In this document: positions 8,318 to 18,860 of the stretch, piece by piece
Layout of the letters: each line of letters opens with the position of its first letter
Position numbering within the stretch: position 1 is the first letter of the stretch
DNA from: Nostoc sp. NMS2
GTDB taxonomy: Bacteria > Cyanobacteriota > Cyanobacteriia > Cyanobacteriales > Nostocaceae
Direction of reading: 5' to 3'
NCBI RefSeq assembly: GCF_017115105.1
Contig: NZ_JABXKH010000135.1
Location: 62,001 to 126,000, forward strand
Length of the DNA: 64,000 bases
Notes under the pieces: model-generated
Database searches by the model: none
What the model saw: the letters and a program-made list of their open reading frames with translations, nothing else
Told to the model about the DNA's origin: nothing
Program-made: the position numbers and the translations under genes

Positions 8318-10222
8318 TTATTTGCTCTCTGTAAAATCAGCGTCAATTACATCGTCGCCGCTACCAGAGCTAGAGGTAGAACCACCATCTTGAGGTTCAG
8401 CACCTGGTGCAGCACCCGCACCAGCTTGTTGATAGATGTTGCTACCAACGGCGAATAAGGCTTGTTGCAATTCTGGGGTGAGCTTCTTGATTTGCTCATC
8501 GTCTTCTTTAGCAACTGCTTCCCGCAGTTCTTTCACCAAACCTTCGACTTTAGTCTTGTCAGCATCGGGAACTTTATCGCCCAATTCTTGTAGCTGCTTC
8601 TCAGCTTGGTATGCTAAAGAGTCGGCTTGGTTCTTGCGTTCAATCTTCTCACGCTTGTCTTTGTCAGATGAAGCGTTTTGTTCAGCCTCTCTTACCATCC
8701 GGTCAACATCAGATTTATCCAGAGTGGAAGCACCGGTTATGCTGATGGACTGTTCTTTACCAGTACCTTTGTCCTTAGCGGTGACGTTAAGGATACCGTT
8801 AGCGTCAATATCGAACACCACTTCAATTTGAGGAACGCCACGTGGTGCAGGAGGAATACCATCAAGGCGGAAGGTTCCCAAACTCTTGTTATCGTTAGAA
8901 AATTCGCGTTCACCTTGAAGGACGTGAATTTCTACGTTGGTTTGACCATCCACTGCGGTGGAGAAGACTTCCGATTTCTTGGTGGGAATTGTTGTGTTAC
9001 GGGGAATAATTTTGGTCATCACGCCGCCCAATGTTTCAACACCCAAAGAAAGCGGTGATACATCTAACAGCAAGATGCCAGTAACTTCATTATTCAGTAC
9101 ACCTGCTTGAATCGCTGCACCAATTGCCACGACTTCATCAGGGTTAACACTTTGGTTAGGGTCTTTACCCAATACCTGCTTCACAATCTGGTGGACTGCG
9201 GGAATACGGGTAGAACCACCAACTAACACCACTTCATCAATATCACCTTTGGTTAACTTGGCATCGCGCAGAGCGTTTTCAACAGGAACACGGCAACGGT
9301 CGATTAAGTCAGAACAAAGTTCTTCAAAGGTGGCGCGAGTCAGGGTTGTATCCAGGTGCTTAGGCCCATCCTGAGTAGCGGTGATAAATGGTAGGTTAAT
9401 TTCTGCTTGGGTAACGCTAGAAAGCTCAATTTTGGCTTTTTCTGCGGCTTCTGTCAGACGTTGTAAAGCTTGTTTGTCTTTGCGTAGTTCAATGCCTTCG
9501 GCTTTCTTGAACTTCTCAGCTAAGAAGTCAACTATTTTTTTATCAAAGTCGTCACCACCAAGGTGTGTATCCCCAGATGTGGCTAGTACTTCAAAAACTC
9601 CATCGCCTACTTCTAGGACGGATACGTCGAAGGTACCACCACCAAGGTCAAATACGAGAATGGTTTCGTTACTCTTCTTGTCAAACCCATAAGCTAGGGA
9701 AGCAGCAGTCGGCTCGTTGATAATTCGCAGAACTTCAATCCCGGCAATTTTACCAGCGTCTTTTGTCGCTTGCCGTTGAGAGTCGTTAAAGTATGCGGGA
9801 ACGGTGATTACAGCTTGGGTAACAGTTTCACCAAGGTATTTGCTGGCATCTTCAACTAGTTTGCGAAGAACTTTTGCAGAAATTTCTTCAGGAGCAAACG
9901 GTTTACCAGCTATCGGACAATCTAATTTAACATTGCCGTTGCTGCTGAGAACTTTGTAAGAAACTTCAGTTGCTTCGTTACTCACTTCATCGTAGCGGCG
10001 ACCGATAAAGCGTTTGACTGAGTAAAACGTATTTTCGGGGTTCATCACCGCTTGGCGTTTGGCGATTTGGCCAACCAAGTTGTCGCCATTTTTCGCAAAT
10101 GCCACTACTGATGGCGTTGTCCGAAAACCTTCAGCATTGGCAATTACAGTAGGTTTACCACCTTCCATTACTGCCACGCAGGAGTTCGTTGTTCCTAAGT
10201 CAATTCCAACTACTTTTGCCAT
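8318..10222 (-). CDS. dnaK: Molecular chaperone DnaK (Hsp70)
   Basis: 634 residues, the normal length. The ATPase domain starts [19 protein letters not shown] and includes [13 protein letters not shown] and [12 protein letters not shown]. The linker [18 protein letters not shown]-type segment, the substrate-binding domain and the lid follow. The C-terminal tail is Gly/Ser-rich and ends [12 protein letters not shown]. It refolds and shuttles client proteins with DnaJ and GrpE in the cytosol. No grpE or dnaJ is adjacent, so this is probably one of the several stand-alone cyanobacterial DnaK copies (DnaK2 type). I see no CIRCE operator upstream. Confidence 0.97.
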   Translation of the reverse strand: MAKVVGIDLGTTNSCVAVMEGGKPTVIANAEGFRTTPSVVAFAKNGDNLVGQIAKRQAVMNPENTFYSVKRFIGRRYDEVSNEATEVSYKVLSSNGNVKLDCPIAGKPFAPEEISAKVLRKLVEDASKYLGETVTQAVITVPAYFNDSQRQATKDAGKIAGIEVLRIINEPTAASLAYGFDKKSNETILVFDLGGGTFDVSVLEVGDGVFEVLATSGDTHLGGDDFDKKIVDFLAEKFKKAEGIELRKDKQALQRLTEAAEKAKIELSSVTQAEINLPFITATQDGPKHLDTTLTRATFEELCSDLIDRCRVPVENALRDAKLTKGDIDEVVLVGGSTRIPAVHQIVKQVLGKDPNQSVNPDEVVAIGAAIQAGVLNNEVTGILLLDVSPLSLGVETLGGVMTKIIPRNTTIPTKKSEVFSTAVDGQTNVEIHVLQGEREFSNDNKSLGTFRLDGIPPAPRGVPQIEVVFDIDANGILNVTAKDKGTGKEQSISITGASTLDKSDVDRMVREAEQNASSDKDKREKIERKNQADSLAYQAEKQLQELGDKVPDADKTKVEGLVKELREAVAKEDDEQIKKLTPELQQALFAVGSNIYQQAGAGAAPGAEPQDGGSTSSSGSGDDVIDADFTESK

Positions 10223-10436
10223 TTTAGGTGCTGGCTCCGTATAACTACAAATGAATGAATGAGAATATAAAGGACTAAATTTTGAACCAACAGGGTCAAT
10301 AAATCAGCCAATTCAGCATGAATACCTTTGATTTGGCTTTCCTGGGGTAAAAACTCCAGATGCTGATATATATACTGAAGCTTAGTGGTAGCCAGTCCAT
10401 GAAGGGTGGTTTCCCGAACCTTGCTTAGGACGGTTA

Positions 10437-10465
10437 AACTAACTAAATAGTTTTTTTAGTTGGTT
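10437..10465 (-). promoter_or_regulatory. Hairpin in the dnaK upstream region
   Basis: AACTAACTAAA and TTTAGTTGGTT form an A/T-rich stem about 215 bp upstream of dnaK. It could be part of a long 5' leader. The rest of 10223-10722 holds a copy of the GAGCCTGTCCTGAGC-type short repeat near 10630 and no gene I can support. Confidence 0.3.
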
Positions 10466-10722
10466 CATGGATTGATTTGCCTTCACTCTGTCTAATGTAT
10501 GAGAATTAATACTTTCAGTAATTAGGGTGAACCGTAACGTCAGAGTGGTGTTTGCCGTCTTTAGAGGTAATAAACTACAGAAGTACTGAGAATTGGGGAT
10601 TGGGCACTTGTACTGAGCGACTTGTGCCGAGCCTGTCCTGAGCGTAGCCGAAGGGCGAAGTCAAGGTAAGTCGAAGTATTAGGCATTGGGCATGGGGCAT
10701 TGAATCAAATGTTACTCAGCAC

Positions 10723-11541
10723 TTACTCAAGTCTAGAGAAAAGAGTTTCCCAATCAATTACAGGCGGTCTTTGTCCCTGGTTGACTAGTTCAAAAATTTT
10801 CTTGGAACTACTTGGCTGAAAAAGGCATTCTACGCAAGCGTTTGCTACATCAATCCGACTGGCATCACCGGAAAGTGTATCCCCAGTGCCTATAACAACA
10901 CCATATTTACCACCTGTTTTGGCTTTTAGCAGTGTGTTGAGGTCGTATGAGGTATAGGGCCCATCAATCAAGCGTCCTGGACGGATAATGGTGTAGGGCA
11001 ATCCTGAATTAATGATGGACTCCTCACCTTTTTGTTTGGCATCTAACACGCCAAAAGCATTAAGAATACTAAAAGGAAACTGATCTTTACGGAGAATTCC
11101 ACAGGAAGAGACGAAAACAAATCGCTTCAAATTCTGGGGTGCTGCTGTAACTAGGTTGCTGATACCTTGGGCATCAACTTTGGCTGGACTATTCTTTGCT
11201 TTTGCTTGGCTAGATTTGGGGTTAAGGAAAGTTATTCCCCATTCAAGCAAGTTCGGGGATTGGTCAAACTCCCATCGCTCCGAGGGAAAGGCAGTGGTTC
11301 CAGTACAACTGATGATGTGGGTGACATTTTGTGTTGCAGCTGGTAGTGTAGCTGGCTGGAGGATGTCACCAATGGCAATTTCCACTCTCTGGTTAAACAT
11401 TTCTTCGGCTTTTGGGGCATTGCGTGTCAGAACGCGAACTTTCAAGCCCTTTTCCAGGAGTTTGCCTACTACCAGTTGCCCTACTCCACCAGTAGCACCA
11501 GCAACTAGTACCAAATCTTCAGCTGAATCAAAAGAAGTCAT
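10723..11541 (-). CDS. NAD(P)-binding atypical SDR (NmrA/Tic62-like)
   Basis: 272 residues with an N-terminal Rossmann motif VLVAGATGGVGQLVVGKLL. Further family blocks are VRVLTRN, the GDILQP strand, FVFVSSCGIL and YTIIRPGRLIDGP. These mark the atypical short-chain dehydrogenases that bind NAD(P)H, such as Tic62, Ycf39 and NmrA-like proteins. The YxxxK catalytic pair of classical SDRs is not obvious, so it may act as a redox sensor or assembly factor rather than an enzyme. It is a single gene. The spacer 11542-11825 holds a GCGTAGCATTTCGC-type repeat. Confidence 0.8.
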   Translation of the reverse strand: MTSFDSAEDLVLVAGATGGVGQLVVGKLLEKGLKVRVLTRNAPKAEEMFNQRVEIAIGDILQPATLPAATQNVTHIISCTGTTAFPSERWEFDQSPNLLEWGITFLNPKSSQAKAKNSPAKVDAQGISNLVTAAPQNLKRFVFVSSCGILRKDQFPFSILNAFGVLDAKQKGEESIINSGLPYTIIRPGRLIDGPYTSYDLNTLLKAKTGGKYGVVIGTGDTLSGDASRIDVANACVECLFQPSSSKKIFELVNQGQRPPVIDWETLFSRLE

Positions 11542-11825
11542 AAATTGCCTTTGAGATAGTCTATTTTTAATCTACTCAAAAAATGTGTTGGCGATCGCGC
11601 AGCCTCTTGTAGAGAAGGGAAGATCCAAGCTATGCGTAGCATTTCGCATAACTGCGACGCCGAATAGCCCGTCGTAGACATCGCCATCATAATAGGGGAA
11701 ATTGCGCCCGAATTGTTCGGTTCTACCACTTTCAACAGCACACAAATGGTTATAACCTCGTAGGTAGTAGTGAATTGTCTACCTTAGACGCTGTTAGTCG
11801 CTCTTGAATTAAGGGGTGAAAACCT

Positions 11826-13388
11826 GTGTACGAATGGATATTGCCAAGTCTGAGCGAAATCTTGGCCCAAAATCAATCAAGTGTGGCTGAATGTTCACCT
11901 GGTAAAGCAGAGCGGCAGTGGCGTGTCAGCCTCGCAGCAACAGAACATTTGCTATTAAATACTTTAGCAGCTAATTCAGTTGACACAACCCAAGGATTAG
12001 TTTTAGCCGCACCCGCACCTTTATTTAGTCAGCCAAAACTGACTCAAAGCCTACAAACAGTAACTTTCACGGCAAAACCATTTAATCCCTTGGCACTGAT
12101 GCCATTTCAGATGCCAGATGCCAACGCAACTATAAATGAAGAAATCGCTCCTGATGAATCGGTACTTCCCTTATTACCTGCCGATCCTCTGGGGACAGAG
12201 CAGTTTTGCTTAGTTTTTACAGACAAATTTAGATTAGTATTGGTTTTAGCAACCCACAAAAACGGTAAAAAAACCTTTTCATTTTCTTTTGAGCCGGAAG
12301 TAGTACAGCAAGCTTGGCGATCGCTAGGAGCGAGAGTAATGCTAGCTAATCCAGAATTTTTTGCCCGCCTGGATGTATTAGTACAACAGTATTTTCCGGT
12401 AGCACCAGATTGCCGCATCATAATTAAGTTTAGTCAGTTGTTGCTTCAAGAATTAACGGAAGCCGAAGAGACTAGGGAGTGTAGAGAAGAAGCAGGGGAG
12501 CATACTTCGACTACGCTCAGTAACCGGGGGAGCAGGGGAGCAGGGGAGCAGGGAAGAAGAGTTTTCTCTCATGCCCCACTTGCCCTAAGCAAAGCCGAAG
12601 GGATGCCCAATACTTCGACTTCGCTCAGTACAAGTGCCCAATCCCCAAATCCTGATGTCGAATTGCTCCAAGCTTTCGCTCACGAAGTTCGTACACCTTT
12701 AACAACTATTCGCACCATGACTCGTCTGCTGCTGAAGCGGCAAGATTTAGATGCTAGTGTAATCAATCGTTTAAAAATTATCGATCACGAGTGTACCGAG
12801 CAAATTGATCGCATGGAGTTGCTATTTAAAGCAGCAGAATTAGAAACTACTGCCTCTACAAAATCGTCAAAAACTCAACTCACGCCGATGTCTTTAGATC
12901 AAGTGTTGCAGCAGAGCATTCCTCGGTGGGAACAAGCAGCGCATCGCCGGAACTTAACTTTAAATGTTGTTTTACCCCAGCAACTACCCACTGTGGTAAG
13001 TAATCCCATGATGCTCGATCAGGTACTCACCGGTTTGATAGAGAATTTCACTCGCAGCTTACCCTCTGGTAGCCATATTCAAGTGCAAGTTATCCCGGCT
13101 GGAGATCAACTGAAGTTACAACTATCGCCTCAATTTGGGTGCAAAGATTCGAGTAAAGCCGCCACACCTGCAACGCCACCAATTCGCAAAGCCCTTGGTC
13201 AATTGCTGATGTTCCAACCAGAAACGGGTACGATTAGTTTGAATATCGCCGCAACCAAGCATTTATTTCAAGCGATCGGCGGTAAATTGATTGTGCGTCA
13301 GCGTCCACACTATGGCGAAGTTTTGACGATTTTCCTTCCTTTAGAAGTTAGCAATAAACATAAACCAGGAGCTAAAACTTGGGAGTGA
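11826..13388 (+). CDS. Histidine-kinase-like protein with degenerate ATPase domain
   Basis: 520 residues from a GTG start, with AAGGGGTG upstream as ribosome binding site. Residues 1-210 form a sensory region that I do not recognise. A low-complexity linker (about 213-277) is made of translated dispersed repeats. The HisKA helix follows with the phospho-acceptor motif HEVRTPL (His near 285). The C-terminal domain keeps the N-box-like LIENFTRS and the final beta strands, but the usual DxGxG and GLGL ATP-lid motifs are missing. It may therefore be a pseudokinase or phosphatase-type regulator. No response regulator is beside it. Confidence 0.75.
   Translation: MYEWILPSLSEILAQNQSSVAECSPGKAERQWRVSLAATEHLLLNTLAANSVDTTQGLVLAAPAPLFSQPKLTQSLQTVTFTAKPFNPLALMPFQMPDANATINEEIAPDESVLPLLPADPLGTEQFCLVFTDKFRLVLVLATHKNGKKTFSFSFEPEVVQQAWRSLGARVMLANPEFFARLDVLVQQYFPVAPDCRIIIKFSQLLLQELTEAEETRECREEAGEHTSTTLSNRGSRGAGEQGRRVFSHAPLALSKAEGMPNTSTSLSTSAQSPNPDVELLQAFAHEVRTPLTTIRTMTRLLLKRQDLDASVINRLKIIDHECTEQIDRMELLFKAAELETTASTKSSKTQLTPMSLDQVLQQSIPRWEQAAHRRNLTLNVVLPQQLPTVVSNPMMLDQVLTGLIENFTRSLPSGSHIQVQVIPAGDQLKLQLSPQFGCKDSSKAATPATPPIRKALGQLLMFQPETGTISLNIAATKHLFQAIGGKLIVRQRPHYGEVLTIFLPLEVSNKHKPGAKTWE
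12465..12655 (+). repeat. Dispersed repeats inside the kinase-like gene
   Basis: Contains CTTCGACTACGCTCAGTA, GGGGAGCAGGGGAGCAGGGG and CTTCGACTTCGCTCAGTA. These are the same units found in intergenic DNA at 19935-20040, 28741, 32499 and 45256. They are translated in frame without a stop. Confidence 0.85.
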
Positions 13389-13492
13389 ATATTGATCAAC
13401 TATTTTTTAAAATATAAATATTCACTCTAAATTACGTGAGTTAAGGACTAATCTCAATACTGCGTAGGTTTTGCCTAAAAAACCACTTCAGG

Positions 13493-13567
13493 GTAGGTTG
13501 GGTTGAGGAACGAAACTCAACATTTTCAGGGTTGTGTTGGGTAACACTAAAGTTCAACCCAACCTAC
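13493..13567. repeat. Palindromic repeat A, copy 2
   Basis: GTAGGTTGGGTTGAGG at the left is matched by TTCAACCCAACCTAC at the right, making a long hairpin. Confidence 0.8.
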
Positions 13568-13630
13568 AAATCTTCTTAACTGAGTAGTATTGGGACTAGT
13601 CTGAAAATTTATTGCGGACACAATATCACT

Positions 13631-13710
13631 CAATACGGTTCGGTTAGGGTTTTTTGATGAAAATTCTAAATCACAAAGACGCGATAAATCGCCGTCTCTA
13701 CAATAATCAT
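13631..13710. repeat. Dispersed repeat B, copy 1
   Basis: Begins CAATACGGTTCGGTTAGGG and contains GACGCGATAAATCGCCGTC. Related copies lie at 34251-34347 and 60485-60620. With repeat A it fills most of 13389-13834. Confidence 0.75.
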
Positions 13711-13834
13711 CACATTAAATTAGACAGTAATTAAATTCCTCTGACTTGCCATTTGTAAAAATAGATGCCAAAAATGGATGTAAATTCTGGCTAAGAGCCA
13801 AGTACACATTTGTGTAAAAATCAATAGGAAAATT

Positions 13835-14503
13835 ATGGCACATTTTGAAATAATCGAAAAAGAAAGCTTACATTTAGTCAAGGTCACTTTGCAAAACGAA
13901 ACAGTACGGACTGAATCTGGTGCTATGTACTATATTCGTGGCAACGTTCAGATGCAATCTAAAGCTCCTTCAGCAGGCGGGTTTTTAAAATCCTTAGCTA
14001 CGGGAGAAAACATTTTTCGTCCTACATATACAGGTACGGGTGAATTATATTTAGAGCCGTCTTTAGCGGGATATCACATTCTAGAATTAGATGGTAGTGA
14101 ATGGATTTTAGATAGTGGCGCTTATTGGGCTAGTGATGGCAATGTAGAAGTAGGAATTGAACGAAACAAATTTGTATCAGGCTTAATTGGTGGCGAGGGT
14201 TTGTTTCAAACAAAAGTCAAAGGCAGGGGTAAAGTGGTAATGGTAGCACAAGGACCTGTAGAAGTAATAAATTTACAAAATGACCGATTAGTTGTTGATG
14301 GAAATTTTGCGATCGCTCGCACAAGTAGCTTAAATTATCGCGTTGAAAAAGCTACTAAATCTCTTTTAGGTTCGATGACTTCTGGGGAATTTCTCGTCAA
14401 TACTTTTGAGGGAACTGGGACTGTATTACTTGCTCCCATACCTTACTGGCAAGTCATGATGCTCCGCCAAATTACCGCCGCGCTACCAAAAGCTTCTAGC
14501 TAA
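13835..14503 (+). CDS. AIM24 / TIGR00266 family protein
   Basis: 222 residues, all beta-rich. It shows the AIM24 features: an early RTESGAMYYIRGNV block, repeated GxGELYLEP and GRGKVVMVAQGPVEVINL strands, FAIARTSSLNYRV, and the C-terminal FEGTGTVLLAP. The family folds as a beta-helix-like barrel. In yeast it acts in mitochondrial inner-membrane organisation; in bacteria the role is unknown. No signal peptide is visible, so it is probably cytosolic. It is monocistronic with its own terminator. Confidence 0.88.
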   Translation: MAHFEIIEKESLHLVKVTLQNETVRTESGAMYYIRGNVQMQSKAPSAGGFLKSLATGENIFRPTYTGTGELYLEPSLAGYHILELDGSEWILDSGAYWASDGNVEVGIERNKFVSGLIGGEGLFQTKVKGRGKVVMVAQGPVEVINLQNDRLVVDGNFAIARTSSLNYRVEKATKSLLGSMTSGEFLVNTFEGTGTVLLAPIPYWQVMMLRQITAALPKASS

Positions 14504-14551
14504 GAATTATCAATTATTAGTCATATCATGTCCGCTTAAAAACTGATGTCC

Positions 14552-14592
14552 AGATCCCCGACTTCGTAAAAGTTGTCGGGGATCTAATTTTT
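14552..14592 (+). terminator. Terminator of the AIM24 gene
   Basis: AGATCCCCGAC pairs with GTCGGGGATCT (11 bp), followed by AATTTTT. It sits 48 bp after the stop. Confidence 0.85.
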
Positions 14593-14686
14593 CACGTTGG
14601 CGTAGCCTGCCCGCAGGGCTTATGATTTAGGATTGCTATATAATTCCAAAGTTAATAGCAACGAAGTGGGGATTGTCAAATGTGGG

Positions 14687-17329
14687 TTAAGCCAATGCGG
14701 ACTTTAAATCACTTTCCGCTTGTCTCAACGCATCTGGTAATTTACTTGCATCACGTCCGCCAGCTTGGGCTAAGTTTGGTCTTCCACCGCCGCCGCCACC
14801 GCAGATTTTAGCGATCGCACCTACAAATTTACCAGCTTGCAAACCTTTTTTGTTGACTTCTGGACTAAAAGCTGCAACTATGCTAACTTTACCCTCTTCG
14901 GGAACAGAACCCAGCACCACTGCACCGTTACCGATTTTTTGCAACAGGCGTTCGGCTGCGGTTTTCAATGATTCTGGATCGACATCTTCTAATTGGGCAA
15001 CAATAATTTTATGATCGCCTACAGTTTCTACTGTTTGCAGCAAACTGTCAGATTTAGCGATCGCTAATTGTACCTTCAAGGTTTCCAATTCCTTCTGACT
15101 ATTTCTGAGTTCGCTTTGCAGACTTGTAATTCTGTCTGGTAATTCTTCGGGTTTGACTTTAAAGCGATCGCTCAAATCTTTAACTACTTTATCCCGCAGG
15201 TTGAGATAATCTAATATTGCTGGCCCCGAAACAGCTTCAATACGCCGTACCCCAGAAGCCACGCCAGCTTCCGAGATAATCTTGAACACGCCAATTTCAG
15301 CAGTATTGCTGACATGAGTGCCACCGCACAGTTCCATTGATACGTCAGGGAAGTCAATTACCCGCACTTCATCACCGTATTTTTCGCCGAACATGGCAAC
15401 AGCACCCTTAGCTTTCGCTTCTGCTAAAGGTAATACTTCAACTTTCGCAGCGTGTGCTTCAGCAATCCAACTGTTCACCTGTTCTTCAATTTGTTGCACT
15501 TCCTCTGCTGTCAAGGCGCGGGGACAGTTGAAGTCAAAGCGCAATCTGTCAAAGGAAACCAGGGAACCAGCTTGAGATATACCATCATCAACAATTTTTT
15601 TCAACGCCGCTTGCAATAGGTGCGTTGCAGTATGGTTAGCTTGGGCGCGACGGCGACAAGCCGGATCGATTTGGGCGGTGACGCGATCGCCTACACGCAG
15701 TGTACCGCGTTCGATGCGTCCGAAGTGAACAAAGAAATCAGATTCTTTTTTAACGTCTTCAACGCGAACAACAATACCATCACCAGAGATATAACCGCGA
15801 TCGCCGATTTGTCCGCCAGATTCAGCATAAAATGGCGTTTTGTCAAGAACAATTTGTACCTGTGTCCCCGCTTCTACTTCTTCTTGGGAAACACCTTCTA
15901 GTAAAATCGCTTCGACTTTTGCCGTTGCCGCCGATTGGGTGTAGCCTAAGAATTCGGTGACTTGGATGTGTTCTGCTAGCTTGTCGAGGGAACCTTGGAC
16001 AGTTAAATCGATGGTTTCATGTGCATCTCTACCACGTCCTTTTTGAATTTCCATTTGTGCCTCAAATCCCTCAACATCAACTGTGAGATTATTTTCTTCG
16101 GCAACTTCTTGAGTAAGTTCAAGGGGAAATCCGTAGGTGTCATAAAGGGTAAATGCACTTTCACCGCTAATTTGAGTGTTTCCTTGTTGTTTCACCTCTT
16201 CGATAATTTCTTCTAGAAGTTTTTCGCCTCTATCCAGAGTTCTGAGAAAATTCGATTCTTCTCGTTGCAGTTCAGCTTTAATTGCTGCTTCCCGTTGACG
16301 CACATTGGGGTAAGCTGATTCCGAAAGAGCGATCGCAGTTTCGGCAACTTGGGTAGTAAATTCGCCAGAAATCCCAATTAATCGCCCATGACGCACCACC
16401 CGCCGAATTAATCGCCGCAGCACATAACCCCTTCCCACATTGGAAGCGCGAATTTCATCAGCAATCATCTGGACAACAGAACGAACATGATCGCCAATAA
16501 CTTTTAGGGAGACTTTGGTTTTTTCATCACTGCTGTGGTAGTCAATGCCAGCAATTTGGGCGGCTGTTTGAATAATCGGGAAAATCAGGTCAGTTTCATA
16601 GTTATTCGGCACTTTTTGGAGGATTTGCGCCATTCTCTCCAAACCCATACCGGTGTCGATGTTCTTGTTTTGCAGTGGCGTTAAATTGCCTGAAGCATCC
16701 CGGTTATATTGCATGAACACGAGGTTGTAAAACTCGATGAACCGGGAATCGTCTTCTAAATCGATATTTTCGTCACCGCGTTCTGGGTGGAAATCATAAT
16801 ATATTTCTGAACAAGGGCCACAAGGGCCAGTCGGGCCAGATACCCAAAAGTTATCATCTTCACCTAAGCGTTTAATTCTCGCTACCGGCACACCGATTTG
16901 ATCGCGCCAGATAGCAAAGGCTTCATCATCCTCTTCAAAAACGCTGACAACCAGATTTTGGGGGGATAAGCCAAAGACTTGTGTGGAAATTTCCCAACCC
17001 CAAGCGATCGCTTGTTCTTTAAAATAATCACCAAAGCTGAAATTACCCAGCATCTCAAAAAACGTGTGATGCCGTTTAGTGCGTCCGACATTTTCGATGT
17101 CGTTGGTACGGATACACTTTTGCGAAGTCGTAGCCCGCTTAAATTCTGGTGTCCTCTGCCCCAAGAATATCGGCTTAAATGGTAGCATCCCCGCGATCGT
17201 CAGCAGTACGGTTGGATCTTCTGGAACCAAAGAGGCACTTGGGAGAATTTGGTGACTCCGTTGGGCAAAGAAGTTGAGGAATGTGTTACGAATTTCGTTA
17301 CCGCTTAGGTACTGAGGATTTGAAGACAT
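14687..17329 (-). CDS. alaS: Alanine-tRNA ligase
   Basis: Charges tRNA-Ala. 880 residues, full length. The class II catalytic core carries [13 protein letters not shown] (motif 1 region), [12 protein letters not shown] and [17 protein letters not shown]. The editing domain has the zinc-binding HTATHLL and the CGGTHV pair. The C-terminal C-Ala domain ends with the Gly-rich [15 protein letters not shown]. The start ATG at 17329 gives the usual short N-terminus. The gene stands alone, transcribed against the AIM24 gene. Confidence 0.97.
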   Translation of the reverse strand: MSSNPQYLSGNEIRNTFLNFFAQRSHQILPSASLVPEDPTVLLTIAGMLPFKPIFLGQRTPEFKRATTSQKCIRTNDIENVGRTKRHHTFFEMLGNFSFGDYFKEQAIAWGWEISTQVFGLSPQNLVVSVFEEDDEAFAIWRDQIGVPVARIKRLGEDDNFWVSGPTGPCGPCSEIYYDFHPERGDENIDLEDDSRFIEFYNLVFMQYNRDASGNLTPLQNKNIDTGMGLERMAQILQKVPNNYETDLIFPIIQTAAQIAGIDYHSSDEKTKVSLKVIGDHVRSVVQMIADEIRASNVGRGYVLRRLIRRVVRHGRLIGISGEFTTQVAETAIALSESAYPNVRQREAAIKAELQREESNFLRTLDRGEKLLEEIIEEVKQQGNTQISGESAFTLYDTYGFPLELTQEVAEENNLTVDVEGFEAQMEIQKGRGRDAHETIDLTVQGSLDKLAEHIQVTEFLGYTQSAATAKVEAILLEGVSQEEVEAGTQVQIVLDKTPFYAESGGQIGDRGYISGDGIVVRVEDVKKESDFFVHFGRIERGTLRVGDRVTAQIDPACRRRAQANHTATHLLQAALKKIVDDGISQAGSLVSFDRLRFDFNCPRALTAEEVQQIEEQVNSWIAEAHAAKVEVLPLAEAKAKGAVAMFGEKYGDEVRVIDFPDVSMELCGGTHVSNTAEIGVFKIISEAGVASGVRRIEAVSGPAILDYLNLRDKVVKDLSDRFKVKPEELPDRITSLQSELRNSQKELETLKVQLAIAKSDSLLQTVETVGDHKIIVAQLEDVDPESLKTAAERLLQKIGNGAVVLGSVPEEGKVSIVAAFSPEVNKKGLQAGKFVGAIAKICGGGGGGRPNLAQAGGRDASKLPDALRQAESDLKSALA

Positions 17330-17357
17330 AGGTGTTTTTAACTTGAGACTTTAGACT

Positions 17358-17654
17358 CTAGACTTGGGCGTAGCGGCACTGGGTAAGTGTATTTTCATAA
17401 ATAGCTTTATATATTCTTGCATTTTGTTTCATATTACTGCCAGCAAATTGTCCAAGTCTGTGAGCTATATGCAGTGATGAGGATGCTTTTAGACCATTAT
17501 CTGACTCTGGCAGGATGCGCGATGTATTTTGGTCTTTAAGATTAATCCTTAAGAAATAGTTTAAAATTCCCATACTAGGGTAGCAAATGGCACTAAAACT
17601 GAAAGTATCAAATATTGCTTGTAAGGAATGTGCATAAATAATTACTGAATCCAT
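17358..17654 (-). CDS. Doubtful small hypothetical protein
   Basis: 98 codons from an ATG at 17654 to just upstream of alaS. The text (MDSVIIYAHSLQAIFDTFSF, later SSSLHIAHRLGQFAGSNMKQ) looks protein-like but matches nothing I know. The longer frame upstream is made of repeat DNA. It could be a gene remnant. Confidence 0.3.
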   Translation of the reverse strand: MDSVIIYAHSLQAIFDTFSFSAICYPSMGILNYFLRINLKDQNTSRILPESDNGLKASSSLHIAHRLGQFAGSNMKQNARIYKAIYENTLTQCRYAQV

Positions 17655-17679
17655 CCCAATACTGCGTAGGTTTTGAGTC

Positions 17680-17785
17680 GATCCCCCCAACCCCCCTTTT
17701 TAAGGGGGGCTTTTAACCCTCTTTTACCCCCTTTTTAAGGGGGTCGCCGCAGGCGGGGGGATCTTAACCGAACCGTATTGGAATC
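17680..17785. repeat. Dispersed repeat G (CCCCCC...GGGGGG)
   Basis: Begins GATCCCCCCAACCCCCC and contains two TTTTTAAGGGGG hairpins and GTCGCCGCAGGCGGG. It ends in TTAACCGAACCGTATT, the end unit of repeat B. Part of the gene-poor stretch 17330-18860. Confidence 0.7.
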
Positions 17786-18410
17786 CATCCATATTATGGA
17801 ATCTGAAGCCAAGGTGGATGTCGATGTTAAGACTTAAACCTGTTTCAGTGGAATCCGCAGCTTCTAACGAGTAAATTAAACAGGTAATTGCTGCTGATTA
17901 CATTGTTGAAGGTTATTGAGCCGATTCTCGCTTTTCGCACAAGTAGAGATTTTAATATCCCAGACTACGCTAACAAAATTTTTTATATTTATTCCGCCCT
18001 TTCTACAGGCGGAATTGAACTGATTTCCCCACATTAGGGGCAGGTTTTGACATCAAACTTTTTATTTAGCTTTGTTTTCGAGATTTATGATGTTGCAACC
18101 AATTAAAAAAAAGATGTGAATTAAGTAAAGAAACACAGATAAAGCGCGTAGGCAGAGACGTTTTATTTATCCTGCTAACATATTGTGAACCCAAGTTTCA
18201 CGTCTTACTTAATTTGGGGATTTTTCACCAGATAAATTTGCTCTGTAATTATAGAGTTTGTTAGTGCTAAAAAGCTCTTGCCCATAGCAGGAGGGAGCTT
18301 TGCTGTCTATTTAGTTCGCATTTGTTTTGCAATTTTACTCTTACCTTAATACTTGATGAAAGCCTAATTTATAAATAAAAAGGCTGAAATTGCCTATGAA
18401 AAATAACATT

Positions 18411-18453
18411 TTTAATTCAACGATCAAATTTATATTTTGGTCGTTGAATTAAA
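18411..18453. other. Long A/T-rich hairpin in a gene-poor stretch
   Basis: TTTAATTCAACGATCAAA and its complement TTTGGTCGTTGAATTAAA form a stem of about 18 bp with one internal mismatch. Earlier in the same stretch, ATTCCGCC/GGCGGAAT (17992-18016) and AAAGCTC/GAGCTTT (about 18270-18300) could also pair. A small RNA is possible. I see no gene between 17655 and 18571. Confidence 0.35.
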
Positions 18454-18571
18454 AAACTTTATAATTTCTTTGTTTTTCTACCTAAAAAGAAATTTATTTG
18501 TCTAACGTGAGGGTTATTCCGAACTATTTATTTTGGTAATTTCATCAGTAAAACAACACTTAAGAAAGCAC

Positions 18572-18739
18572 ATGAATAGTTTTTATATGTCTCAATATTA
18601 TTCAGTATTTTTACTGTTTGAAAAACATACTGTAAAGAAGACATTGGTTGTCAGAAGTGAATATTTCAGAAACGCTAGTAGTAAATATGAAGCCTTGAAA
18701 GGAGATAAAATTTGGAAACATATTGTAGATTCGGCGTAA
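18572..18739 (+). CDS. Doubtful small ORF, 55 aa
   Basis: ATG at 18572 with AAGAAAG upstream. The peptide begins MNSFYMSQYYSVFLLF and is rich in Lys and Tyr. No family is recognised. It lies just upstream of the GGDEF gene and could be a leader peptide or chance. Confidence 0.25.
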   Translation: MNSFYMSQYYSVFLLFEKHTVKKTLVVRSEYFRNASSKYEALKGDKIWKHIVDSA

Positions 18740-18860
18740 AAAAAAATATATAACCAGAAATCTAACTCAGCCTAAAAGATGATATTTAGTATTAGGCAAC
18801 ATAGCAGTAAATTACTCAACTTAATTTCTTTAAAATTTAAATAGGATAAAAAATAAAGCA

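Noticed and set aside
10223-10722. CIRCE operator upstream of dnaK
   Set aside because: I looked for TTAGCACTC-N9-GAGTGCTAA and did not see it.
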